Positions 24,551 to 33,539 are shown, counted from the first letter of the stretch. The stretch: 64,000 nt of DNA from DAOTXL01 sp034435455 (GCA_034435455.1 DAOTXL010000102.1:1-64000), one strand, 5' to 3'. Notes: a model not told the origin generated them from the letters alone. A program made the numbers and translations.

Positions 24551-24579
24551 ATTATAGATTCCCTCGACCTCCTTGTCAA
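24551..24579 (-). promoter_or_regulatory. Consensus promoter of the vor operon
   Basis: On the minus strand TTGACA (24579-24574), 17-bp spacer, TATAAT (24556-24551): both boxes match consensus exactly. The expected start is near 24544, leaving a ~120-nt leader before vorB in which I recognise no known riboswitch. Confidence 0.8.
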
Positions 24580-24605
24580 ATCCCCCTGCCGTTTCGGCAG
24601 TTGTC

Positions 24606-26042
24606 CTACCTGGCGCTCTCCGCCACCGCTTCGCCATAGTCCAGCAGGGCCCTGACCCCGTCGGGCGTGGGGGCTTCGGCATAGACGCGCAGCACCGGTT
24701 CGGTGCCCGACGGGCGGATCAACAGCCAGCTATCGTCGGCCAGCCGGTATTTGACCCCGTCCAGCGTATCTACCTGGCGTATCGCTACCCCGCCGATGCC
24801 GGGGGGGGCGCCGTCGGTCAGGCGCGTCACCATTTCCCTTTTGTCCACCGGGTGGCGTAAACGCAGGTCGGTGCGGGCGTAATGGACCGGTCCGGCAGCC
24901 CGTTGGATGTCGGCGACCAGCTCGTGCAGGGGGGCGCCGGCCTCGGCGATGATCTCCAGCAGCAGCAGGCCCATCAGCACCCCATCCCCTTCCGGGATGT
25001 GCCCCTGGATGCTCAACCCCCCGGACTCCTCGCCGCCGATGAGGACGTTGCCCTGGAGCATATAATCGGCGATGTGGTTAAAGCCGACGGGGGTCTCTTT
25101 CAGCGGCAGGCCATATTTTGCCGCCAGGCGGTCCACCATCATCGTCGTGGACACGGTCTTGACCACCATGCCTGTCCAGCCCCGCTTTTCCACCAGGTAG
25201 CGCAGCGCCAGGGCAAAGATATGGTGCGGGTCCACAAAGTTGCCCTGCGCATCTACCGCGCCGATCCGGTCGGCGTCGCCATCGGTGGCCAGGCCCACAT
25301 CGGCGTGGTGGGTCTGGATGGCAGCCACCAGCGCATTCAGGTATTTGGCGATCGGTTCGGGGTGGATGCCGCCAAAGCCGGGGTTCATCTCGTTGCGGAT
25401 CTCGTGGACATGGCAGCGGGTGCGCGACAGCATCCCGGCGATGCTGCCCCGCCCTGAGCCGTACATGGCATCGGCCACCACCCGCAGCTCGCCGCTGGAG
25501 ATCACGTCCAGGTCCACCAGCCGGCCCAGGTGCTCGTAATAGGCCCAGGCCGGGTTGAAGCGACGAATGAGGCCCTGGTCCACGGCGCGCTGGTAGTCCA
25601 TGATGTTGGGTCCCCGCGCCTGGGCTTCGGCCTCCTCCAGGTAGTGCTCCACCCGGCGCGCCTGCTGCGGCGACGCCGAGCCGCCATAGGCCGATTTGAG
25701 CTTGACGCCGTTGTAGCGCGGCGGGTTGTGGCTGGCGGTGATCATCACGCCGGCGGCGGCCTTTTTTTCCACAACGCTGTACGAGACGGCCGGGGTGGGG
25801 GCATCGGCCCGGGTCAGCCAGGCGACGATGCCGTTGCCGGCCATTACCCGCGCTACTTCGGTGGCATACCGGTCCGACAGGAAGCGGGTGTCATAGCCCA
25901 CCACCACCTCCGGTTCCCGGCCGTTGCTGCCCTCATTGCGGACGTAATCGGCGATGGCCTGGGCTACCAGCCGCAGGTTGTTGAAGGTAAAGGTGTCGGA
26001 AATGACCGCCCGCCAGCCATCGGTGCCAAACTTGATGCTCAT
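24606..26042 (-). CDS. Alpha-D-phosphohexomutase (phosphoglucomutase/phosphomannomutase)
   Basis: A 478-residue four-domain phosphohexomutase that interconverts hexose 1- and 6-phosphates. The phosphoserine loop is GVMITASHNPPRYNG, the metal loop ATDGDADRIGAV, the sugar-binding loop IGGEESGGLS and the phosphate-binding loop LLIRPSGTEPVLR. Whether glucose- or mannose-phosphate is preferred cannot be decided; the short length and family fit bacterial PGM/PMM enzymes. It is the last gene of the hpt-ade-purA run, 18 bp after the binding-lipoprotein gene, and can feed UDP-glucose synthesis used by the UDP-glucose dehydrogenases elsewhere in the window. Confidence 0.9.
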   Translation of the reverse strand: MSIKFGTDGWRAVISDTFTFNNLRLVAQAIADYVRNEGSNGREPEVVVGYDTRFLSDRYATEVARVMAGNGIVAWLTRADAPTPAVSYSVVEKKAAAGVMITASHNPPRYNGVKLKSAYGGSASPQQARRVEHYLEEAEAQARGPNIMDYQRAVDQGLIRRFNPAWAYYEHLGRLVDLDVISSGELRVVADAMYGSGRGSIAGMLSRTRCHVHEIRNEMNPGFGGIHPEPIAKYLNALVAAIQTHHADVGLATDGDADRIGAVDAQGNFVDPHHIFALALRYLVEKRGWTGMVVKTVSTTMMVDRLAAKYGLPLKETPVGFNHIADYMLQGNVLIGGEESGGLSIQGHIPEGDGVLMGLLLLEIIAEAGAPLHELVADIQRAAGPVHYARTDLRLRHPVDKREMVTRLTDGAPPGIGGVAIRQVDTLDGVKYRLADDSWLLIRPSGTEPVLRVYAEAPTPDGVRALLDYGEAVAESAR

Positions 26043-26060
26043 TCCTCACTCCTGCCAGAA

Positions 26061-27383
26061 TTACTTGCTGTTGTCAATGGCCTGAGCGGCAGCCTGTTCC
26101 GGCGTGGCCGTTCCGCTCAAGACAGCTTCTACCGCCTGTTGTAGCGCCGTGGCTACCTGGGTGTAGTTGGGGATGGCCGGGCGGCTGCGAGCCATCTCCA
26201 GTTGCTGTTGCAAAAACAGGGTATAATCGTCCGATGGATCCCAAAAGGCCAGGGCTGCCCGGCGGGTGGGCAGATAGTTCGCCGCCAGGTTCCAGGCGCC
26301 GTTGATTTCGGGGGACATGAGCTGTACCAGGAATTCGGCGGCAAGGAGCTGGCGGGCGGGGTCAGACGTGACCAGCGCCAGCGCCCAGCCGCGGCCGATG
26401 GGAGCCGCCGGGCCGTTGATCGCCGGGATGGGCGCTGCGGCCGAACCCTCCAGGCGGCTGCGGTCGGCCAGGTAGAGGTGGGCACTGACCTGGACCAGAG
26501 CGGCCTGCCCGGCCAGGTACTCTCGCCAGCAGTCGGCGGGGGTGTGATAGGTGGTGATGGTGGCCGGCAGAACCCCCCGCGAAAGGCCATCCTGATGGAA
26601 CTGGAGGACGGCCGCCAGGCTGTTTTGCTCCAGGAAGGGGCTATCGGTCCCCTGCCCCCGCACCGCCAGATACTGGATCAGAAAGGCATCGTTGACCAGC
26701 CCGGCCTGCCCCCCCGCCGGAAAGAGGTAGAGCCCCTGGCCGCTCAGCACGCCCGGCCAGGAGCGGGGCGGCATGGTCATCTGGCCGGTGTTGTAGACCA
26801 GGTGGTCCAGGTCGGCCTGGAATTGCAGGCCGTACAGCCGCCCGTCAAAGGTGCACGCCTCCCGGGCAAAGGGGTACAGGTCGGCCCCCAGGTCAGAGGG
26901 GATCAGGTTGTCGAGGGGATGGACCAGCCCGGCCTGGACTGCCGTGCCCAGTTCGTCCACGTCTATGAAGACCAGGTCGGGCAGCAGGTCGGGCACGACC
27001 GCGGCCGTGGTGAGCAAAAAGTCGAGGAGGCCCCCTTTGCCGTACGGTTTTTTGAGCATCACCTCCAGCCGCACGTCCGGGTGGGCCGTCTCAAAGGCGG
27101 CCACCTGTTGCGCCAGGATCTGGCCGGCGGGGCCGGCCTGTGTCGGCGAAAAGGCCTCGGTCGTCCACAGGGTCAGGGTGATGACCGCCGGCACCGGCAG
27201 CGAGGTGGGCGTCGGGGTGGCCGCAGGGGCGGGCGGCAGGGGGGTATAGGTCGGCGTGCCCGGCGTGGCCATCGGCGGCGGCCAGGGCAGGTCGCAGCCG
27301 CTCAACAGCGCCATCGCCACCAGCAGGAGCAAGGCCCCGGCCAGGGCCGGCCCCATCCCCTGGGAACGGTGCATGGCCCTCAC
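26061..27383 (-). CDS. Extracellular sugar-binding lipoprotein (ABC solute-binding protein family 1)
   Basis: A ~440-residue solute-binding protein of the MalE/UgpB class. The signal peptide ends in a lipobox (ALLSGCDLP) and is followed by a Thr/Pro linker. The core has LTLWTTEAFSP, AFETAHPDVRLEVMLKK, a late FLVQLMSPEINGAW and TQVATALQQAVEAVLSG, all usual in sugar-binding proteins. GTG 27383 overlaps the purA stop (GTGA); ATG 27374 is an alternative start. No permease or ATPase gene adjoins it, so it must work with a transporter encoded elsewhere or has another surface role. Ligand unknown. Confidence 0.85.
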   Translation of the reverse strand: MRAMHRSQGMGPALAGALLLLVAMALLSGCDLPWPPPMATPGTPTYTPLPPAPAATPTPTSLPVPAVITLTLWTTEAFSPTQAGPAGQILAQQVAAFETAHPDVRLEVMLKKPYGKGGLLDFLLTTAAVVPDLLPDLVFIDVDELGTAVQAGLVHPLDNLIPSDLGADLYPFAREACTFDGRLYGLQFQADLDHLVYNTGQMTMPPRSWPGVLSGQGLYLFPAGGQAGLVNDAFLIQYLAVRGQGTDSPFLEQNSLAAVLQFHQDGLSRGVLPATITTYHTPADCWREYLAGQAALVQVSAHLYLADRSRLEGSAAAPIPAINGPAAPIGRGWALALVTSDPARQLLAAEFLVQLMSPEINGAWNLAANYLPTRRAALAFWDPSDDYTLFLQQQLEMARSRPAIPNYTQVATALQQAVEAVLSGTATPEQAAAQAIDNSK

Positions 27384-28672
27384 CGCCAGATAGTCTGGTC
27401 CCGCCCCGGCCCCACCGAAATGCAGGTGGCGGGGATGCCCAACAGTTCCTCCAGGCGTGCCACATAGTCGCGCGCCGGCCGGGGCAGATCGGCGAAAGCC
27501 CGGACGTGGGTGATCTCTGTCTGCCAGCCGGGCAGCGTCTCGTAAAGGGGCCGGCAGCGGGCCAGGGCCTCCTGGTCGGAAGGGAAGGTCTCGATCCGCC
27601 GGCCATCCAGCTCATAGGCCACGCAGATGGGCAGGCTCGCAAAGCGTGACAGGATGTCGAGTTTGGTGATGGCCATCTCGGTCAGGCCGTTGACCTGCAC
27701 GGCGTAGCGGGCAGCCACGGCATCCAGCCAGCCACAGCGCCGTGGGCGGCCGGTGGTGGTGCCGAATTCATCCCACGGCTGTGCCCCGCTGCCGCGCAGC
27801 AGGTTGGCCGGTTCCCCGGTCAGTTCGGTCGGCATCGGGCCGGCCCCGACGCGCGTCTGGTACGCCTTGACTACCCCTACCACCCGCTCGATATGTTGTG
27901 GTCCGACCCCCAGGCCCAACAGCACGCCACCGATGGTCGGATAGGAACTGGTGACGTAGGGATAGGTGCCCAGGTCTATATCCAGCAACGTGCCCTGGGC
28001 CCCCTCGGCCAGGATGCGCTTGTGGGAATGGAGGGCCTGGGCGATCACCTCCGGCCCGGCGGTGATGTGCGGGGCCAGGCGCCCGGCGTAGGCCAGGTAC
28101 TCCTGGACGATCTCCTCGGCCTCCAGCGGCTCCTGGCCGTAGACCCGTTCCAGGATGGCGTTCTTGGCGGCCACCTGTTCGCGGATGCGTTGGGCCAGGG
28201 CCGACGGGGGGTGGAGCATCTCCTGGACGCGGATGCCGCTGCGGGCGGCCTTGTCGGCATAGGCCGGGCCGATGCCCCGCCGGGTGGTGCCCAACGCCAC
28301 CCGGCCCCGCGCCGCCTCGGCTGCGCCATCCAGGGCGAGGTGGTAGGGCAGGATCAGGTGGGCGCGCCCATCGAGCTTGAGCCGCGTGGGGGAAACATCC
28401 ACGCCCCGCGCAGCCAGCCCTTCCATCTCGGCCAGCAGTTGCCTGGGGTTCACGACCATCCCTCCGCCCAGCAGGCAGGTGACGCGGGGATAGAGGATGC
28501 CCGACGGGATCAGGTGCAGGGCGAACCGTTCGGTGCCGACGGTGACGGTATGCCCGGCATTGTCTCCGCCGCCGTAGCGGACCACCAGGTCAGCCTCGGC
28601 GGCCAGCAGGTCGGTGATCTTGCCTTTGCCTTCGTCGCCCCACTGGGCGCCCAGAATCACGGTGATCGGCAT
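27380..28672 (-). CDS. purA: Adenylosuccinate synthetase
   Basis: A 430-residue PurA that joins IMP and aspartate using GTP, the first step from IMP to AMP. It begins MPITVILGAQWGDEGKGKIT (GTP loop) and has GGDNAGHTV (catalytic His region), STRRGIGPAYADKAARSG-like sequence (as TTRRGIGPAYADKAARSG) and TTGRPRRCGWLDAVAARYA. Full length for the family. It lies 15 bp after adenine deaminase and overlaps the next gene by 4 bp, so it belongs to the purine operon started at the hpt promoter. Confidence 0.95.
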   Translation of the reverse strand: MPITVILGAQWGDEGKGKITDLLAAEADLVVRYGGGDNAGHTVTVGTERFALHLIPSGILYPRVTCLLGGGMVVNPRQLLAEMEGLAARGVDVSPTRLKLDGRAHLILPYHLALDGAAEAARGRVALGTTRRGIGPAYADKAARSGIRVQEMLHPPSALAQRIREQVAAKNAILERVYGQEPLEAEEIVQEYLAYAGRLAPHITAGPEVIAQALHSHKRILAEGAQGTLLDIDLGTYPYVTSSYPTIGGVLLGLGVGPQHIERVVGVVKAYQTRVGAGPMPTELTGEPANLLRGSGAQPWDEFGTTTGRPRRCGWLDAVAARYAVQVNGLTEMAITKLDILSRFASLPICVAYELDGRRIETFPSDQEALARCRPLYETLPGWQTEITHVRAFADLPRPARDYVARLEELLGIPATCISVGPGRDQTIWR

Positions 28673-28687
28673 GAGAAGCGTTCCTTT

Positions 28688-30385
28688 CTACCCGAACAAC
28701 GGCACCAGGTCGAATCGGTTCACATCCACCAGCCCTTTATCGGTCAGTTTGAGGGTAGGGATGACCGGCAAGGCCAGGAAGCTCATGGTCATCAGCGGGT
28801 CGGGCAGGGTGCAGCCCAGGGCATGGGCCGCCCCGGTCAGGGCGGCCACCCGGTCACGGACCTCTTCCAGAGGCCGGTCGGACATCAGCCCGGCGATGGG
28901 CAGCGGGCAGGCGGCCTGCACCTGGCCATCGGCGACGACCACCTGGCCGCCCTCCATCTCGACCACGGCCGCGATGGCAGCCCGCATCTCGGCGTCATCC
29001 GCGCCGATGACCACCAGGTTGTGCGAGTCGTGGGCCACGCTGGAAGCGATGGCCCCGCGCTTCAGCCCCATCCCCTGGACCAACCCCAGGCCCACCTGCC
29101 CCGTGCCCCGATGCCGCTCGATGACGGCGATTTTGAGCAGATCGCGGGCCGGATCGGACGCCACCTGGCCGTCGGCCAGGGTCGGTTCCAGGCGCAGGTC
29201 GTCGGTGACGATCTGGTCGGGGATGACGCCGATCACCCGCGCCGGCCCCTCGCCGGCAGGGATGGTCAGATCGAGAGCCGCTACATCCACGCGCACCGGA
29301 TTGCCGGGCGGCGGCACCGGGGCCACGGGCCGCAGATAGGCGCCGTCCCGCGCGGCCATCTTGCCCGCCGCAAAGACCAGGTCCACCCGGACTGCCGACA
29401 GGTCGCTCAGTACCAGCAGGTCGGCGCGAAAGCCGGGGGCCACGGCGCCCACATCCCGCAGGCCGAAATAGCGAGCGGTGTTGATCGTCGCCATCTGGAT
29501 GGCCGTCACCGGGTCCATCCCCCCGGCGATGGCCTGGCGCACCAGGTCGTCCACATGGCCTTCGCTCAGCAAGGTGTCGGGGTGGCGGTCATCGGTGCAC
29601 CAGTGGCACAGGGGGGCGTTGGCCGGCGTGACCAGGGGCAGCAGGGCATGGAGGTTGCGGGCCGTGGTCCCCTCGCGGATAAAGATGTGCATCCCCCGCC
29701 GCAGCTTTTCGCGGGCTTCGTCCAACGTCGTGCACTCGTGGTCGGAGCGGATGCCGGCAGCGATATAGGCGTTCAGGTCCGGCCCGGTCAGCCCCGGCGC
29801 GTGGCCGTCTATGGGGCGGTCGCCGGCGATGCGGAGCTTTTCCAGCACGGCCGGCAGGCGCAAGAGCACGCCGGGATAGTTCATCATCTCCGCCAGGCCC
29901 AACACCCGTTCGTGCTTCAAGAGTTCGGCGATCTCGGCGGCGGTCAATTCGGCACCGGCCGTCTCCAGATGGGTCGCCGGGACGCACGACGGGGCCATGA
30001 CGTACACCCGTAGGGGCAGGTCTGCGCCGGCGTCGAGGATGTAACGGACCCCCTCCACCCCCAGGACGTTGGCGATCTCGTGCGGGTCACAGATGACGCC
30101 GGTGGTGCCGTGCGGTACCACCGCCCGGGCGAACTCGGCCGGCTGGACCATCGAGCTTTCCAGGTGAACGTGAGCGTCCAGAAAGCCGGGGCACACAAAC
30201 CGGCCGCCCAGGTCCACGGTGCCGTGGGCCGGATAGGGGCCCAGGCCCACGATGCGCCCTCCCCAGATGGCAATGTCGGCAGGATGGATCTCACCGGACA
30301 GGACGTTGACCAGTCGGGCGTTCTTGAGCAGCAGGTCGGCCGGTTGTTCGCCCCGGGCGACGGCGATCAGGGGTTCCAGTTCCAT
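28688..30385 (-). CDS. ade: Adenine deaminase
   Basis: A 565-residue amidohydrolase that converts adenine to hypoxanthine. The metal-binding start is CPGFLDAHVHLESSM; other marks are AVVPHGTTGVICDPHEIANV, CHWCTDDRHPDTLLSEGHVD and the C-terminal ASSVAHDSHNLVVIGAD typical of Ade. The product hypoxanthine is the substrate of the adjacent Hpt, and the resulting IMP feeds PurA, so the three genes form an adenine-to-AMP/GMP interconversion route. Confidence 0.93.
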   Translation of the reverse strand: MELEPLIAVARGEQPADLLLKNARLVNVLSGEIHPADIAIWGGRIVGLGPYPAHGTVDLGGRFVCPGFLDAHVHLESSMVQPAEFARAVVPHGTTGVICDPHEIANVLGVEGVRYILDAGADLPLRVYVMAPSCVPATHLETAGAELTAAEIAELLKHERVLGLAEMMNYPGVLLRLPAVLEKLRIAGDRPIDGHAPGLTGPDLNAYIAAGIRSDHECTTLDEAREKLRRGMHIFIREGTTARNLHALLPLVTPANAPLCHWCTDDRHPDTLLSEGHVDDLVRQAIAGGMDPVTAIQMATINTARYFGLRDVGAVAPGFRADLLVLSDLSAVRVDLVFAAGKMAARDGAYLRPVAPVPPPGNPVRVDVAALDLTIPAGEGPARVIGVIPDQIVTDDLRLEPTLADGQVASDPARDLLKIAVIERHRGTGQVGLGLVQGMGLKRGAIASSVAHDSHNLVVIGADDAEMRAAIAAVVEMEGGQVVVADGQVQAACPLPIAGLMSDRPLEEVRDRVAALTGAAHALGCTLPDPLMTMSFLALPVIPTLKLTDKGLVDVNRFDLVPLFG

Positions 30386-30405
30386 TTTTATCCTCCCCTT
30401 TTGAA

Positions 30406-30440
30406 GCGTAAAACGTAAAGCGTAAGGCGTAAGGCGGGGG
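30406..30440. repeat. Heptamer tandem repeat (5 units)
   Basis: GCGTAAA, ACGTAAA, GCGTAAG, GCGTAAG, GCGGGGG in the 58-bp gap between hpt and ade. Its complement resembles the imperfect repeat at 15813-15826 (CTTTTAC, GTTTTAC). Confidence 0.7.
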
Positions 30441-30443
30441 TGT

Positions 30444-31244
30444 TCAGCGAGCCAGTGAACTGATGCTCACCCGCAGCCCGTAGCCCATCCGCCTCAAAAA
30501 GTCATGGCAATCCTCGATCGTCAGGCCCGCCGGCCCGCCGGCAGCGGTGGCGCGGTCCACCAGCTCGCGCAGCACCGCCTCGTCGTCAGGGGCGAGATCG
30601 CCGGCGGCCAGGGTGTCTTGGGCCCAGGCGATGAGCTGGGACAGAGGGGCGGCCCGGTTCAGATACTCGCTCAGGTGACGCAGGATGGCGCCCCGCGTCA
30701 GCACTTTTTTGTACAGCGGCGCTTTGAGCACACCCACGAAGGGCAGGTTGCGGTAGCCCTCGGCAAAGTCCAGGCCATAGCCCACCACAAACTTGTCGGG
30801 GATCTCGAACCCGACATAGTCCACCTGGATCGGCACCTGGCGGCGCTCCGGCTTGTCCAGCAGGGCGCAGATGCGCAGGCTGGCCGGCTGACGGGCTTTG
30901 AGGGTTTCGACCAGGTAGGACAGGGTCTTGCCGGTGTCCACAATGTCTTCGACGATGAGCACATGCCGGCCGGCGATGTCGGTCTCCAGGTCCATCACCA
31001 GCCGCACGGCCCCGCTCTCGGTGCTGGCCCCGTAGCTGGAGATGCCGATAAAGTCGAGTTGAACCGGGATGGTAATGGCCCGCATCAGGTCAGACAGGAA
31101 AACGATCGCTCCCCGCAACAGGCCGATGAGCAACAGGTCTTTATCCCGGTAATCCCTGGAAATGCGTTCCCCCAGTTCGGCGACCCGGGCCCGGATCGCC
31201 GGTTCAGGGACCAAAATTTCGGCAATATCGTTCTGTAAATCCAT
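30444..31244 (-). CDS. hpt: Hypoxanthine phosphoribosyltransferase with a C-terminal extension
   Basis: A 266-residue protein; residues 1 to ~182 are a bacterial Hpt, which makes IMP (and GMP) from hypoxanthine (guanine) and PRPP. The PRPP loop is VLIVEDIVDTGKTL (~95-108), the base-binding strand DFIGISSYG and the end FVVGYGLDFAEGYRNLPFVG. Residues ~190-266 are an extra, mostly helical domain (LSQLIAWAQDTLAAGDLAPD; LTIEDCHDFLRRMGYGLRV) not found in ordinary Hpt, which stops near 180 residues. The frame is continuous. First gene of the purine operon, behind a consensus promoter. Confidence 0.9.
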   Translation of the reverse strand: MDLQNDIAEILVPEPAIRARVAELGERISRDYRDKDLLLIGLLRGAIVFLSDLMRAITIPVQLDFIGISSYGASTESGAVRLVMDLETDIAGRHVLIVEDIVDTGKTLSYLVETLKARQPASLRICALLDKPERRQVPIQVDYVGFEIPDKFVVGYGLDFAEGYRNLPFVGVLKAPLYKKVLTRGAILRHLSEYLNRAAPLSQLIAWAQDTLAAGDLAPDDEAVLRELVDRATAAGGPAGLTIEDCHDFLRRMGYGLRVSISSLAR

Positions 31245-31290
31245 CCCCGCTCCTTTGCGTCAGGCTTGCTCGTCGGTTGAGAGCGGGGAC

Positions 31291-31319
31291 AGTATACGCC
31301 AAATGGGCCCGATTGTCAA
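31291..31319 (-). promoter_or_regulatory. Promoter of the purine operon (hpt-ade-purA)
   Basis: Minus strand TTGACA (31319-31314), 17-bp spacer, TATACT (31296-31291); about 45 bp before the hpt ATG. It is back to back with a plus-strand promoter 34 bp away. Confidence 0.75.
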
Positions 31320-31352
31320 TGTCCTGGGGCAGGCATTCGGCAGGCCGGCCAC

Positions 31353-31381
31353 TTGACGGCAGGCTGCTTTTGTATTAAACT
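31353..31381 (+). promoter_or_regulatory. Promoter of the small gene at 31414
   Basis: TTGACG (31353-31358), 17-bp spacer, TAAACT (31376-31381), about 30 bp before the ATG. Confidence 0.55.
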
Positions 31382-31413
31382 GACCGGTGAGACGACAGGA
31401 AGCGAGGTGGATG

Positions 31414-31833
31414 ATGAGAGTGCCCCACATGATGACGTTGGCCCAGATAGACGGGCAGCGCTTTATCACCGCCTGCCGCAGCGGCGTCGTCCATGTGACC
31501 TGGGGGCGGGTTACTCTGCGCTTTTTGGAGGATGAATTCCGCCGCTGGGCCGGCCTCCTGGCCCGCGCCCTGGACCCCCTGCCCCCGGCTTTTCTTCGGG
31601 ATGGAGAGCTGAGCATCCGAAACCGGCCGGACGGGGAGGGCGAACTCCGGGTGGGACCGCTGGTCCTGTCCCTTCCGCTCCAGCAGTTGCAGGAACTGGC
31701 CCAGGCCGCCCGTCAGGCGGTCGCCAGCCTCGACGAAATCCGCGCTTCTGGGATGTGGGAGCAACAAGAGGCAGAAGAGGCCCCGCCCGGCTTCCTGGAA
31801 CTGTTCCGGCGCATCCCCTTCTCGCGGAACTGA
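31414..31833 (+). CDS. Hypothetical protein
   Basis: A 139-residue soluble protein I do not recognise. The first half reads as paired beta strands (RFITACRSGVVHVTWGRVTL then LRFLEDEFRRWAGLLARAL) and a middle strand pair (ELRVGPLVLSLPLQQLQEL) leads into an Ala/Gln-rich helix. It is a tidy small alpha/beta protein with its own promoter, so it is probably expressed. GAGGTGG precedes tandem ATGs at 31411 and 31414; 31414 has the better spacing. Its stop is 3 bp from the end of the convergent argS gene. Confidence 0.65.
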   Translation: MRVPHMMTLAQIDGQRFITACRSGVVHVTWGRVTLRFLEDEFRRWAGLLARALDPLPPAFLRDGELSIRNRPDGEGELRVGPLVLSLPLQQLQELAQAARQAVASLDEIRASGMWEQQEAEEAPPGFLELFRRIPFSRN

Positions 31834-31835
31834 CC

Positions 31836-33539
31836 TCACATCCTCTCCGGGGCGCTGACCCCGATCAGTTTCAGCGTCCGGGCCAGCACCTGTTTGGCCG
31901 CCTTGACCAGCCGCAGGCGGGCCTTGCTGATCTCGGCGTCGGCCGGGTCGGAGCTGACCACCCGGCAATCGCGGTAAAAGGCATGGAAAACGGCAGCCAG
32001 GTCCTGGGCATAGTGGGGCAGGTGGTGGGGGGCCAGGTTTTCGGCGGCCAGGGCGACCACTTCGGGCAGCTCCAGCATCTTGCGGATGAGCGTCAGCTCG
32101 GCGGGGTGGGTCAACAGCGACAGGTCGGCCCCCGCGTCGGTGTGGCCCTGTTCCTCGGCATAGCGCAGGATGCTGGCGATGCGGGCATGGCCATACTGCA
32201 CATAGTAGACCGGGTTCTCCTCTGACTGCTGACGGGCCAGGTCCAGGTCCAGGTCCATCTGGCTGTCGGCAGCGCGGGCCGCCAGGTGGAAACGGAAGGC
32301 ATCCGGCCCGATGTCGTCCAGGACCTCTTGCAGAAGAACCAGGTTGCCGGCCCGTTTCGACAGCCGCATCTGCTCCCCCCGCTCCAGGATGGTGACGAGC
32401 TGGTAGATGAGCAGCGTCAGCCGCTCAGGGTCCAGCCCCAGGGCACGCATCATCGCCTTCATGCGCGGCACATGGCCCTGGTGGTCGGCCCCCCAGACAT
32501 CAATCACCCAATCAAAGCCCCGCCGCACAAACTTGTCGTAATGGTAGGCGATATCGGAGGCAAAGTAGCCGGGCTGTCCGGTGGAGCGGATCAACACCTC
32601 ATCCTTGTCCCCCCCCAGGGCCGTAGCATTGAACCACACCGCGCCATCGGCCATGAACAGATGGTCTCCCTGGCGCAAGAGGCTCATGATGGCATCAAAC
32701 ACCCCCTCGTCGTAGAGCGACCGTTCCGAAAACCAGCGGTCGTAGTGGATGCCCAACCGTTCGCAGTCCCGGCGGATGCTGTCCATCACAAAGCGGTTCA
32801 GGCCGATGTCGCGCATCAGGGCCACCGCCTCCTGGCGGGGTAGCGCCAGATACCGGTCCCCCTCCTCTTCGACCAGTTGGCGTGCCCAATCCACCAGGTA
32901 GGCTCCCTGGTAGCCGCCTTCGGGGATGCCGCCCACATCGTGGCCCAGGATCTCGCCATAGCGCACATACAGGCTCTCGCCGAACTTTTCCATCTGGGAG
33001 CCGGCATCATTGACATAGAACTCGCGCTCCACCTGATAGCCGGCGGCTTCCAGGAGATTGGCCACGCAATCGCCCAGCACCAGGTTGCGGCCAAAGCCGA
33101 CGTGCATCGGGCCGGTAGGGTTGGCGCTGCCGAATTCGACCTGCACCCGGCGGCCGTGGCCGATCTCCACACAGCCAAAGGCCTCACCGGCGGCCAGGAT
33201 CGCCTCCACCTGCCCGGCCAGCCAGCCCGCGTCCAGGGTTATGTTGATGAACCCCGGCGGCACCACCTCCACCTGCCCGACAAAGGGGGCCCGATCCAGG
33301 CGGCGGACGATGCGCTGGGCCACCTCGACCGGGGTCATCGTCGGCTTTTCCGCTGCTTTCAGTGCGCTGTTGACGGCCGCAATCATCTTGAGCGGCTGGC
33401 CGGTGGCGTAATCGCCATACTCTGCCCGCCGTGGCCGCTCGACGACAACCGGCGGGATGTCGGTCTTGGGCAGGTCCCCCTTTTTTTGCGCTTTGCGTAT
33501 GGCGTGGTAGATCAGATCGGCCAGATCATCCCGGACCAT
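31836..33539 (-). CDS. argS: Arginyl-tRNA synthetase
   Basis: A 567-residue class I synthetase for Arg. The ArgRS N-terminal add-domain is followed by the HIGH-region sequence SANPTGPMHVGFGRNLVLGD, ENPVYYVQYGHARIASI, and the KMSKS counterpart MRLSKRAGNLV usual in ArgRS. It ends in the anticodon-binding domain (YRDCRVVSS; LRLVKAAKQVLARTLKLIGV). Length is normal for the family. It starts within the 3' end of polA (14-bp overlap), indicating coupling in a polA-argS operon. Confidence 0.96.
   Translation of the reverse strand: MVRDDLADLIYHAIRKAQKKGDLPKTDIPPVVVERPRRAEYGDYATGQPLKMIAAVNSALKAAEKPTMTPVEVAQRIVRRLDRAPFVGQVEVVPPGFINITLDAGWLAGQVEAILAAGEAFGCVEIGHGRRVQVEFGSANPTGPMHVGFGRNLVLGDCVANLLEAAGYQVEREFYVNDAGSQMEKFGESLYVRYGEILGHDVGGIPEGGYQGAYLVDWARQLVEEEGDRYLALPRQEAVALMRDIGLNRFVMDSIRRDCERLGIHYDRWFSERSLYDEGVFDAIMSLLRQGDHLFMADGAVWFNATALGGDKDEVLIRSTGQPGYFASDIAYHYDKFVRRGFDWVIDVWGADHQGHVPRMKAMMRALGLDPERLTLLIYQLVTILERGEQMRLSKRAGNLVLLQEVLDDIGPDAFRFHLAARAADSQMDLDLDLARQQSEENPVYYVQYGHARIASILRYAEEQGHTDAGADLSLLTHPAELTLIRKMLELPEVVALAAENLAPHHLPHYAQDLAAVFHAFYRDCRVVSSDPADAEISKARLRLVKAAKQVLARTLKLIGVSAPERM

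Noticed and set aside
24424..24579. Extension of vorB upstream to 24579 or a ferredoxin gene there
   Set aside because: The extra residues do not resemble the family, a consensus promoter occupies the region, and no Cys-rich ferredoxin motif occurs in any frame.
27893..30013. A 706-codon plus-strand frame opposite purA and ade
   Set aside because: Its sequence is the complement of two clear enzymes and contains no recognisable domain.
12986..30440. Heptamer arrays considered as CRISPR repeats
   Set aside because: Units are only 7 bp and directly adjacent, without spacers, and no cas genes are present.
31245..31410. The divergent hpt/31414 gap as a riboswitch
   Set aside because: Only two back-to-back promoters are visible and the hpt leader (~40 nt) is too short for a purine riboswitch.
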